Source: Phytophthora hibernalis (taxonomy: Eukaryota > Oomycota > Peronosporomycetes > Peronosporales > Peronosporaceae). Taken from it: 64,000 bases of DNA. The stretch spans positions 372,001 to 436,000 of the forward strand of contig JAAKBF010000229.1 in assembly GCA_012656075.1 (NCBI GenBank). Reading direction: 5' to 3'. Below are positions 54,850 through 64,000 of this stretch, piece after piece. The position numbers and the translations under genes were made by a program. The notes below the pieces were generated by a model. That model did not search any database. It worked only from the letters and a program-made list of their open reading frames with translations, and was not told the origin of the DNA. Each line of letters starts with the position of its first letter. Position 1 is the stretch's first letter.

Positions 54850-55422
54850 ATGTGAACGCCGCTCCAGGGGACGCCCCCGTCAAGGCCGTGTATTTCCGTG
54901 CAGTGTGCGTGAGACGATCACGAGGCGCGGCACTGTGCGCTGTCACAGCTCGGGCTGCGAGAAGCAGGAAAGCGACAAGGAGGTGCCCTAGAGCACGAGC
55001 TCGCACAATTTTACGATCCTCAACGCCGGCGTGTTCGAGACCATCCTGATTCCCCCTTTGCTATCAGTAGCGGCCTTCTGTGTCCAGCTCGTCACTAGGT
55101 AGCTGAATGCGTCAATGGTTGTGAACTTGCTGGTCGTACGCGACTTGGCATCATCCCCCGGCGGCGTCGTTGGTGCACCTGTTGGCGTGGAGCCTCCCTT
55201 GTCCATGTCCGGCATACCTTCCTTTTGCATTGAGCTCTGGCAGCGTGTACTTACAGGGCGTCAGGTTCCAGCTGGCTGCTTCGAGTTGAGTTCGCCTCGA
55301 ACACCGACGCACGGTTTGCCGTACTGCTCGTTCTGGGTACGTATTTGCTGGTGGTGTCGGCCGTGGCCTACGTGCTGCGTTTACACTGTACGTTGCGCGG
55401 TACGCGCAGCATGGGGGCGTGA
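54850..55422 (+). pseudogene. Broken gene for a small two-TM membrane protein
   Basis: Plus-strand pieces in order: a Cys-containing segment (TITRRGTVRCHSSGCEKQ), a stop, then HNFTILNAGVFETILIPPLLSVAAFCVQLVT (first TM), a stop at about 55100, and NASMVVNLLVVRDLASSPGG. IELWQRVLTGRQVPAGCFE follows and, in another frame, VEFASNTDARFAVLLVLGTYLLVVSAVAYVL (second TM), ending in a basic tail (stop 55420-55422). The layout suggests a short ectodomain and two membrane helices. I do not recognise the family. The stops and frameshift indicate a pseudogene, although small introns could explain part. Confidence 0.4.
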
Positions 55423-55597
55423 CCTGGTTTCCGGGAGTGGACGTGCCTTGGTGCTGCTGTTTCATAGGATCTTATGGCGACGCTTTATGTTTCCTTCTCT
55501 TAAAAGGGGTTTCAAGGTAGCTTAAATAACAGCCAATCAGAGAGGGAGAAAAAAATCAATGCTGTTATGTCAAGATGTTCGGCTACTTTGAAATCCC

Positions 55598-55870
55598 CTA
55601 TTATACAGTGGCACACTATACAGTGACACACTATACACTGACACACTATACACTGACACGCTATAACATTTACACTGGCGTGCTGTACACGGGCGCGCCG
55701 TTAGGAACGCTATACATTACAGGCTGCTACTATATACACTATACACTGGCTCACTATACACCGGAACGCTATACATTTCAGGCTGAACGCAATACAATAT
55801 ACACTGGCGCACAATACATTACAAGCCGGCACACTATACATTTCAGGCTGACACGCTATGTACAGTCGAG
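55598..55870 (+). repeat. Degenerate tandem repeat, about 15-bp unit ACACTATACACTGAC
   Basis: ACACTATACACTGAC-like units follow each other four times (55609-55665), then continue as looser CACTATACACTGGC, GCTATACATT-CAGGC and similar units to about 55870. The frame reads as repeated HYTLT. Confidence 0.8.
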
Positions 55871-56169
55871 CGCTATAAAATTCCACTGACACGACCAATA
55901 GACCCGAGTATGGCTTGGTCGCGACGATGTTATGACGAGCCGTTGTGATCAATACAGTACAGTAATGTGCCTCAATAAGGAACGGGATATCAGCTAATAT
56001 CCATTGAAATATTAAACATCTGGCAGTGAGGAACATATGTATGTGGATTGTGGGCGTCTATACCCTCCTTAATCATATTCATATCAGGTGTTCCTCATTG
56101 ACGCGCATAACTGTATACACTGGCGCACACGCAAGCTACACGAACATTTATCAGCAGAACTACTATAAA

Positions 56170-56753
56170 GGCCCTGGTTTCTCCGTCGGTAACTCGGTCT
56201 GCGGTTAAACGACCTCGTAACTCCCCGACGCTGTTCCTAGATTGCTGGTGCTGAGAGCTGTGTTGCTGATCTGTATACCCTTTCAAACTCGATCAGCGTG
56301 AATCGTTGTACTGTATTCCACAAGTTTTTGCAACCGGAAATGTGCTGGGATAAGCACACAAATAGAGCTGGTCTAGATAAATGAATCGTGTATGACCTAC
56401 ACTGAGGTATCTTGATTGGTCAGCCTTTCTACGGATAAGCAGGATCAGGACAACTAAGCAGCTTATACTAATCAGAATCATGCTATATAAACTGGGATTG
56501 GTTGAAAGAGAAAATCCCTACGTCGTTTTGTAAAGCGACAAGAATAAAGTATTGCCTTGTAAAGGATGGAGATTGGTTTTTGAAGGGGTGTAACATCGTA
56601 TTTGTTGGTCGCACATCATGATTTTGCATGATTTGACGTTTGCACCCACCCCACGGGGGTGGGAATAAATTCCTCGTCGGGGAATAAACCACCGGTTAAT
56701 CAGCATTGCTTCTCTTATTCCGAGACCCAGGCACCGACGGAGAAACCAGGGCC
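56170..56753. mobile_element. Terminal-inverted-repeat element, 584 bp
   Basis: GGCCCTGGTTTCTCCGTCGGT at the left end is the complement of the right end ACCGACGGAGAAACCAGGGCC, 21 bases perfect. The interior has no conserved ORF. Flanks are ATAAA and TTATT; no clean target duplication is seen. GGCC ends hint at PIF/Harbinger or a related MITE. Confidence 0.65.
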
Positions 56754-57344
56754 TTATTATACGCTATACAGTAAATACTAAGTACCGTTTACCCTGATAT
56801 GAGAGATACTGAGAGAGATACGCGTAGCACGGGTGTATCGTTTTTGTGAATTCTGGCAAAACGTTATTATTCAGTGAGTAATTACGTCTAGGTATTCGCG
56901 TTGTTACGGTATAGCTAAATCATTTGTTCTTATTAAAAGCACGCTACTCAGCGTACCGCTCCAGCATACACAAAGCTTTTAAACGCTTAAAAATTCACCG
57001 CAGCGAAGCGGAGGTGAGTTTACCCTCCAGAAAACCATACATACAGACCCCAGCGGGCGCCGATAGAGCTATTAATAGTATGCTTTTTATCCATGTGCAA
57101 CAAACGAAAATTGTAATGAGCAATTCGATGAACTGTGTTAGGCTTCCCATAATCGTTTGCGCATTGAAATCATGCAATATTCTTGTAACATGACCCTTGC
57201 GATGCTGGATTCACCAAAGTTGAAAAATGGTCGACTTACGGGCGACTTACGATCTGATAGGAGGCACGTAACTGTAATTTGAAATGGGCGACTTAACGAG
57301 CTGGTAGGGCTGCGCGACCGCATCTCGATGTGGACAAAGGGCTC
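56754..57344. other. Stretch without a recognised gene
   Basis: AT-rich. Patches such as CCGCAGCGAAGCGGAGGTGAG (near 57000) are palindromic, but no element boundaries were found. Confidence 0.45.
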
Positions 57345-57571
57345 AAGTGCTGGCGTCGAACGGCGCGCAGCAGTCGGTTTACCAGGCGCTCTACACAGTG
57401 TGTCACCCCGGTCAGAAGGTGATCACCGCGACGCCCTACTGGATCAACTATCCGGAGATCGTCAAGCTCGTGTCCGCGAGGATCATACCACTGTACACCA
57501 CGCTCGAGGAGAACTATCTGGTTAACACAGAGGAGCTGGAGAAGACGCTGACGGAGCATATATCAAAGTAG
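57345..57571 (+). pseudogene. Aspartate/class I aminotransferase fragment
   Basis: VLASNGAQQSVYQALYTVCHPGQKVITATPYWINYPEIVKLV...LEENYLVNTEELEKTLTEHISK matches the fold-type I aminotransferase segment: the cofactor-phosphate-side SNGAKQ, then PxYW and the substrate loop. It is about 75 codons, against some 400 in a full enzyme. There is no start, no catalytic lysine region and no continuation either side, so it is a duplicated gene fragment. Confidence 0.75.
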
Positions 57572-59055
57572 AGAGGTGTTTGGAGGACTCGTGAGCTTTG
57601 GGGGAGGGCGGTCACAACGAAGAGTGATCCGACCCGCAGTTCGGGCGGATGGAGCCACATGCTGCATATATTATTTTCACCATACTATACAGTACTATAT
57701 ATGCATACTATTGGCTATAATCCTAACCAATCCTGTTACGCTCACCCACCTTTCAGTGGCTTGACTCTTCTCAAGTCGACGCTCGCTCGGGACTTGACCG
57801 ACGCGTCCTTGACCACCGTGCTCGACAGCGAGCTTGACCTCCTTGCATTTGCACCACTCCGAAATCCACACCAATCTCCTTTCCCGGAGATGCCACTCCG
57901 CACCTTGCCGCAGCAAGACCCGCAGATGCCCGCAAGCACTGCATCTCGGTCGGTCGCAAGCTGACCACGACGACGCATCGTCAACGGGTATCATGCTTTC
58001 TCCTTCAGTGCGTGATGTGCACCGCAGGCACATCCGTACTCTCCTCAGGGATCACTGACTGCTTTGCCCAGTCCTCCGCGCGACGGCATAGCCGTTTCCG
58101 GTGCGGCACCTTCAACAGGAAGGGTCTTTTCGCTGGGAAGCCTTTCGCTGCGACAGATCTCCTAACCCGGAAGCCTTAACATGGCCACTTTCCTCGTGCC
58201 GCCGCGCAGCTTCTTGAGCAGTTTTCTGGCGTATCTACACACACGCACAACACAACATCACGTCGCATGTTGGTCCCACAACCTATCGGGGACTTCTGCT
58301 CGCACTTCGTACAAGACTACCGTGGTGCCTGGCTCAGAATTCGGCGACGAATTTGGCATGCGCATTTTGTATGCAAGGGCGATGAATGTCGATCGCACAC
58401 GCAATGGATGGCATGAGAGCCTACTAGAGTCTCTGGTCTCCGAGTAACTGTAAGTAGTTTATATGTAGTGTAGAGTGTATCGTCCACGGATCAATCTAAT
58501 GCTCTCTAACATAAAACTTTATTCTTTAGTTCGTAGACCTCGCCGTTTTGGAGCGAAAAACAAAATGGTTCAAAAAATAGAAGGTCCTCAAGAATGGGAA
58601 CATTTAGTAATGTAGTGATTTATCTGCGGATTTTCGCTACTCTTCGTCGTCTGACAATTGTACTTTTGTACGCTTTGTATGTTCTTGTGCTTTTACGAGC
58701 GAGAACGAGGTGGAGAGAATACGACTTGTGGCCAACACTTATAAGTTTGGCGTCACGACTGTACCCAATTGAGCAGCATCGGCGTGTTTTGCCGTGCATT
58801 CCTGGCGGGTAAATACATCTACGAGAGCGCAAGTGTGAGAGAAGGAGTTGGATGGCATACGACGAGAGGGCAACACATACGCTGGCGTTGCATATGTTCG
58901 GGCGAATGTGGCTACAATAAATCTTAAACTTGTAATTTAATACATAGTTTTAGATTAAATAATTAATGTAATATACTTCTAAGTATCGAATACCATTCAC
59001 TATAATATTTTTGTTTGAATACTATTTTTGCAGTACGGGTTGTATCTAGTACAAC
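57572..59055. other. Gene-poor stretch left of the solo LTR
   Basis: Short ORFs only (for example 58181-58447 plus, 57695-58033 minus), without motifs I can name. The last 200 bases are strongly AT-rich. Confidence 0.45.
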
Positions 59056-59920
59056 TGTGGTGTTGGGATTCACAGAAAACGTCGTTAGTTCGACTTCCAC
59101 TCAACAGCACAACAATTCGCCGAGTCAGGTCGGCGATGATGGGCTTGCGCAGGGTTCCTGTCGGTTCCCTTTGCTGTTCGCCCCAGCCGGGGTTCAGTTG
59201 AGTGTTGTTCCCGACGGGTACCAAGCTCCAAACTCTCCAGAGATTCGCCTGAGCGGGACAGTCTCCGTGCAAAACCCTGTGCCCTCCACCAAAAGATGGA
59301 CGGCAGCGCGTGAGTGCGTTTACAAGTCACCTGGCGCAGATTACACCCAGTTAGGAGGTTACGGTGTCCTGGGTTGTGCAGACCCACCGGCTCGTCGAAT
59401 CGGCGAGACTTGTCTTCGCTTGGTAGCGAGAAGTGCCCACCCGACCCGACCTTGATCTCTTGGCGCTACCAGACGGCTCCCCTACAAGTTATGCCACTCG
59501 GGGAACGACGGCAGACATAATCCAGCCCACGCAGGGACTTACCTGAAAAGTGTACGCTGTTCTTGGACTTAGAACGTTCTGCTCTGATTGTTATCTCTAT
59601 GTCTTCGGAGGGCCCCTAGGGCTCTTCCCTATGGTCTTCTATCGGTCATTTAAAAATATCTAATGAAATGGAGTCGTTACCGATCTCCCTGCGACTCTTC
59701 GCTCAACTTCGTCCCTTGGTGTCGAGCTGTTTACCTACCACTCGGCGACTCTTCGCCCAAATCCTGATTTGTCCCCTCAGTTGGTATATCTTCATTCGAG
59801 GCAAATTCTCGCCAAGTCGCCTTTTGCCGAGTCCAACTTTCGCAGAGTCCGTCCTTCGCTGTGTTCAGCTTAAGCATCCCTAGTGTAGGGTCACCAAAAA
59901 CTGGATTTCCCTACACCACA
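59056..59920 (-). repeat. Solo LTR of gypsy family 1
   Basis: TGTGGTG...CACCACA bounds 865 bases that align with the LTRs at 19664 and 33408. The copy is more diverged and lacks the 44-bp tandem array. No internal element sequence adjoins it, as expected after LTR-LTR recombination. No matching target duplication is visible (ACAAC / GAACT). Confidence 0.82.
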
Positions 59921-59996
59921 GAACTAGTAGACGAATCGGATAGTTCGTCCATCTAGCTGCCGAGTGTAAGCGGTGGAGGCCCCCGATTGGCTATAA

Positions 59997-61273
59997 TGTG
60001 ACGTAGTCGATGAAACTTTTTCGCCCAAGTGTGTAGCGGTAGCCCAGACTTAGTCCTGAAACTTAAGCCTCGGGGTGTAAACCCTGAACGCAGTTCCTTG
60101 AAACCGCGATTCAGAGTGGCGTGGCACCTTGTGTAATCCCTATCGGCGTCGATTAATTCGGGGAGCCTGTATTTGCCACCAAATGAGTTGTCCAATACAA
60201 ATAGGCCTTGAAAATGTCGGGCGTAACGTTCACTTCCTGAACGCACTTCTCCAATGTCTGAATCCGGATCCGAGAACCCAGAAGAAACACCACTTTCAGA
60301 TAACCAATACAAATACAGAGTTATATACAACAAACAGCCGCTACTTATTCTTATAGACCCTTGAGCGGTGGGGCTGAACGCCAGTCAACTAGGGCTGCGT
60401 TCAGGGTACTGGTCAACCCTGAAGCCCTTTCACACGCGCACCACCCTCAGATGAGGAAAATAACACACACAAATACAGTCCAACCTTGAACGCAGTCTAT
60501 CAAATATACCTGGGGATGACTGCTACTAATCACCCAAGAAGGTCTTGTCAATATGAAATGAAACACCGCCCTTACCGTACACGCAGCGGGATCAACTAGA
60601 AAATGAAATGCAAGGATCACGTCAGACACCTACATGAATGATCCCCTCACAACTGGACTTGAATCTTTTAGGGGCCCCGCACCGAACCGTCCTTAACTGA
60701 TCGGCGGAACCGTTTTCTGCTTGTCGGAGGCCCTTCTTTGAGCGACTTGTGTAGTAGGGGGGTAACGAACTCTGATTGTTATCTTTGCTAGCCTATCGCT
60801 AGCTATTCGTAAATGGTATCTTGTTGTCTTCGTTCTTCGATGTTCTCCGTGTTCTTCTGTGTTCTTCTGTGTTCCTCTGCTTTGACTATACTGGATGTTG
60901 ACGTTGACACTTTGTGGGTTGATCTTCCCATCTTCAAGGGGCCATGCCTTTGTGTTTGCTGGATTCTTGATATCCTGAACGCAGGTGTTTTCCACCTACG
61001 CTCAGGGTTCTTGAACCTGGATATAACTTGAAACCGATGTGTACGGCCTCACAGAGCAGGATGACCTTGGGCGCACATAATAATTTGTACGCTCAGGTAT
61101 CTGCGTTCAGGGACGATCTGCGTCCAGGAACTAAAGTGCATCCAAGGTCTTGTGACCAAAGGTACACTCACTGTAGAGGCTTCACACGGTATGTTTTTCT
61201 TGGTTTTCTGCTTCACTCGGTACTTGTGGACACGGCGAGTTCCGGTACACGGGTATATGTGCGTTCAGACTTT
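59997..61273 (-). repeat. LTR-like repeat of gypsy family 2, copy 2, fused to a truncated integrase
   Basis: Inverted partner of 52078-53354. On the minus strand it follows the family 2 pol genes, as a 3' LTR would. The joint falls inside the integrase core just after VSMDFVTHMPKSER, at a CTGAACGC that belongs both to the integrase text and to the repeat start. The rest of the integrase and the normal 3' part have been deleted. Confidence 0.72.
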
Positions 61274-61860
61274 GGCATGTGCGTAACGAAGTCCATTGAG
61301 ACAACCTCAAATGGACGTCGAGGTTCGATTTCCCGGGCGAAGGTCCGGGGTTCGGTGGTCGTCCCTTGGCTGATGCGCAGTCGGTGCACTCTTTGAAGAA
61401 GATCTCTGCATCAGCAAACATCCTCGGCCAGTAAAACTCTGAACGCAATTGTTCATACGTCCGAGTTATGCCTTGATGTCCACCTTGGAAATCCTCGTGA
61501 GCATAGTGCAACATGTCTGGCCGCAGGTTTTCCGGAACGACCAACCTTGTTTCAGGCACTTTATCACGTGGGCGACCCTTAGTTTCTGCGGCCAGGCGAT
61601 ACAACATCTCTCGCGAATCCAGGACATAATAGTCAGCATATTTAGTGATCTTCTTAATCTCTGAACGCGAAAGGGCATTCAGTTCGCCCTTCAGATAGCT
61701 CTTCATACGTTTCATGAAAATATCGCCATCCCGATGGGCCCTGATTCTACGCCAACGTTCAGCCTGATACTGTAATGGTTCCATAACCTCACTTTCCTCA
61801 GCTTGTGTAGCCTGAGCGCGCGTGAAAGCTGCTAGCACCTTGACCGCAGGTGGGAGGGGC
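61274..61860 (-). pseudogene. Gypsy family 2 integrase N-terminus, truncated in the catalytic core
   Basis: Minus strand: the zinc-binding part HYAHEDFQGGHQGITRTYEQL...FYWPRMFADAEIFFKECTDCASAKG (HHCC finger) is intact. After a frame slip come EPRRPFEVVSMDFVTHMPKS (first catalytic Asp) and then the fused repeat. The second Asp and the Glu of the DDE triad are missing. Confidence 0.82.
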
Positions 61861-62013
61861 TTGTTTCAGACTCTGACTGCAAATTATCATCTGCAGGCAG
61901 AGCTCCTAGTGGCTTCATAATCTGCTCAGGTATTTTCGATACCAACTGCAAATGTGACCGTTCATCCTCATCTTCAAGTTGGCAAGACTTGCCAAGCATC
62001 AACGTTTTAGACG

Positions 62014-62589
62014 TCAGGTAATCAGCAGCTTGATTGTAAAGCGCTTGACATGTACCAAATGAATGGACTTGAACTTTGTCTTGAGCGACTCATATTCGGC
62101 GAGTCTGCGTTGAAGGTTTGGTGTGTTACAATTTATCAGGTCTTGAGCCTGCTGAATTATGATCCTTGAATCACCAACTGCGACCAGATCTTCAACACCG
62201 CGCACCAATGCCTGTTTCAGACAGTTTATCAATCCGTGATACTCTGCATCGTTCACCGTGACATCTTCCAAAATGAAACCTTGTGCGTCCAGGACTTCCC
62301 ATCCGGGCAGCTGCCACAAGACACACCCACAACTTCCTTGGTGAGTAGAGGTCTTGGCCGCACCATCGAAGTTCAACACAACACCCTGGTAGTCGACATC
62401 AAGCATTTTCATGCTGATCGCAGGTTGTTGCTTGACATGTCCTTTGGCTGGTATCAACTCTTGGACTACCGCGTCGAGATGCTCCCCGGCTGTAAAGACT
62501 GCACTCAAGATTGCGGCCAGGCCATCTTCATCTCGTTGACCCTTATGTATTTCCAGCGACCATCGAGACAACTCCAACCCCCACTTCAA
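62014..62589 (-). pseudogene. Second RNase H of gypsy family 2
   Basis: VVLNFDGAAKTSTHQGSCGCVLW (Asp), NDAEYHGLINCLKQAL (Glu) and VGDSRIIIQQAQ (Asp) give a full RNase H pattern, separate from the RT-linked one at 62617. The same double RNase H is seen in family 1. Confidence 0.78.
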
Positions 62590-62616
62590 GTGTCTTCCTT
62601 CAGTGGAGTTTGAACC

Positions 62617-62919
62617 CTATAACCATCGTAGGACGGAGTACCGAGTATAGATCTTCAGTGGAAATCCAGTACTAAATATCAGTGGCCTCAACAGCTGCAC
62701 AACTCTGAAAATCGCTAAGACTTCCTTTTCAGGATGTTGATACCGTATCGCAGACTCGTTCAATGTTCGTCCGGTGAACCGCACAGGTTGGATCTTACCA
62801 TCATACATCTGACCCACAATGGCACATGCCGCCCATGCATTAGCATGAGGGATAATGATAAACTGCTTCATGCGGTCAGGATGACGCAACATAGGAGTCG
62901 ACACAATTTTCCGTTTCAA
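62617..62919 (-). pseudogene. RT-associated RNase H of gypsy family 2
   Basis: MLRHPDRMKQFIIIPHANAWAACAIVGQ...QPVRFTGRTLNE...HPEKEVLAIFRVVQLL...LKIYTRYSVLRWL is the standard gypsy RNase H_2-type domain. The upstream part joins to the RT thumb across frame changes. Confidence 0.8.
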
Positions 62920-63015
62920 GATCTCAAACTCTTCCTTGGCGCGCTCAAGGCCTCGACCTGAACGGACTTGCTCGTCGTTCAGCTCGTAAAGTACTGCCGC
63001 GACCGCGGGGAGATC

Positions 63016-64000
63016 TTAAATGAATATGTGATAATAGTTCAAACTTCCCAAGAAAGACTGAACTCCCTTGAGCGTAGACGGAAATGGTAACTCCTGAACG
63101 GACTTCGCAATCTTGGGCGTAGCTCTAATACCTTCAGCGTTAATTTCATGGGATAGGTACGGAATGCTCAGCTTGCCAAATTCACTTTTCGGAAGACTCA
63201 CGGAGATATTCCAGTAACGCAATCTGAACAAAGAGCATTCAGGTCCGTGCAAAGGTCGTCCCAAGTCGGAGCACCACGTGCGATGTCGTCAATATACGAA
63301 CTGCGTCCAAGCACAGTTCCCATCTGAGGAGGGGTTGATATGTTACGCTTGAACACCGTCATTTGCTCGGTTAAAATCGAGAGATCAACTTTGCTGCGAT
63401 CAAAATGTGCTTTCAGGATCCTGAACTTCGCTGCGTTTCGAGTCTAAAGTATTTAGATCCAGGAACTCTAAGACGTCTCGATCAACCAAAGCTTCTTGTT
63501 CGGGTGGCAAGCGGACAAATCCCCACAGACAATTTTTATCACCGCTTGATACACTAGGGGCGCGTTCTTGAGACCGAACGGCATCCGCATCCACTGAAAA
63601 TGTCCGAACGGACAACTGAATGCTGAAATCAGCTTTGCACGCTCAGTCATGAGCACCGCAGAAACCACTTTCCATGTCGAGATTCATCGCGTACTCGCAG
63701 CCGATCAGCAAATCATCGATCAGGGGTAAGGGATACCGTGATAGCTTGATAAATTCATTCACCAGTCGATAGTCAATACACATCCTGATATCCACTCCAT
63801 TTTTCTTGAAAACGATTACGATCGGTGAGGCCCATGCCGATTCAGAGTGCTCAATCAAACCCGTTTCGAGGAGCTTCTTGAGCAACTCATAAACCTTGAC
63901 CGACAAATGCGGGGCAACTTGTCTTGCACGATGAGACACTGGACGCACATCTCCAACTTCCAAATCGCACACAACACCGCGTGCGGGATGGAGCTCGTTT
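63016..64000 (-). pseudogene. Reverse transcriptase of gypsy family 2 (runs off the window)
   Basis: Minus strand from 63972 inward: LLETGLIEHSESAWASPIVIVFKKNGVDIRMCIDYRLVN, then YAMNLDMESGF (motif A). A frame slip leads to FQWMRMPFGLKNAPLVYQAVI (motif B), then an insert (WGFVRLPPEQEALVDRDVLEFLDL, 63540-63420). A broken Y-I-D-D region near 63300 and the thumb with VSLPKSEFGKLSIPYLSHEI and SFLGSLNYYHIFI (63264-63016) complete it. The insert before the catalytic motif is shared with family 1. Gag and protease lie beyond the window. Confidence 0.83.

Noticed and set aside
54767..55006. Minus-strand ORF starting with a signal-peptide-like sequence, considered as a secreted effector
   Set aside because: It lies antisense to the broken membrane-protein gene, has no RxLR or other effector motif, and shares that gene's GC-rich bias.
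57695..58033. Cysteine-containing minus-strand ORF
   Set aside because: Cysteine spacing does not fit a known finger and the neighbouring frames are equally open; no support for a gene.
1..64000. CRISPR arrays, bacterial operons, rRNA genes, RxLR or Crinkler effectors
   Set aside because: Looked for and not found; introns, LTR elements and MULE/hAT families show this is eukaryotic nuclear DNA.

Overview
The window looks like nuclear DNA of an oomycete, Phytophthora-like in style. Evidence: compact host genes with 67-88 bp GT-AG introns, a BBS9 homologue (a ciliary gene, as expected for a zoospore-forming organism), matches to the oomycete initiator promoter element upstream of ATGs, and many degraded hAT, MULE (FAR1/SWIM type), PIF/Harbinger-like and Ty3/gypsy elements of oomycete type. 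No tool was run. Calls rest on reading the sequence and on remembered family features.

Host genes sit in two islands. Island 1 (1-7.4 kb, + strand) holds BBS9 (three exons) and two tandem serine carboxypeptidases with signal peptide and C-terminal membrane anchor. BBS9 and the first carboxypeptidase each contain one apparent single-base deficit in a C or G run. Island 2 (43.3-46.4 kb) holds a five-exon gene joining a coiled-coil/acidic N-terminal part to a NUDT15-like Nudix domain (+), and a convergent NTF2-like + C2 + tail-anchor membrane protein (-). The rest is repeat-rich and holds only gene remnants: an aspartate aminotransferase fragment, a broken two-TM protein, a SET-domain pseudogene, and a gene fragment next to the first hAT.

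Between the islands (7.8-42.6 kb) lie a 3.2-kb hAT with 8-bp target duplication, an LTR-element remnant carrying a 270-bp TA-flanked MITE, two copies of a Harbinger-like MITE, a scrambled MULE with SET and SWIM pieces, a 14.8-kb Ty3/gypsy element (19664-34482, minus orientation: LTR, tRNA primer site, gag, zinc knuckles, protease, RT, two RNases H, integrase, chromodomain, 3.8-kb antisense ORF, LTR), a second LTR-element remnant with gag-like ORF, and a MULE transposase pseudogene. To the right (46.4-64 kb) lie a hAT-type MITE, an inverted second copy of the hAT plus its flank, two inverted copies of a 1277-bp LTR-like repeat, a solo LTR of the 14.8-kb element, and the pol region of a second Ty3/gypsy family running off the end.

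Most unusual signals: (i) each gypsy family is peppered with its own short motif (TCGCTGAGT in one, CTGAACGCA in the other), in the first family across LTR, coding and antisense-ORF DNA and in all three reading frames; (ii) a large ORF antisense to gag-pol between the chromodomain and the 3' LTR; (iii) a long inverted duplication inside the hAT transposase that would transcribe into a hairpin; (iv) a truncated integrase joined to an LTR-like repeat exactly at a copy of that family's motif.
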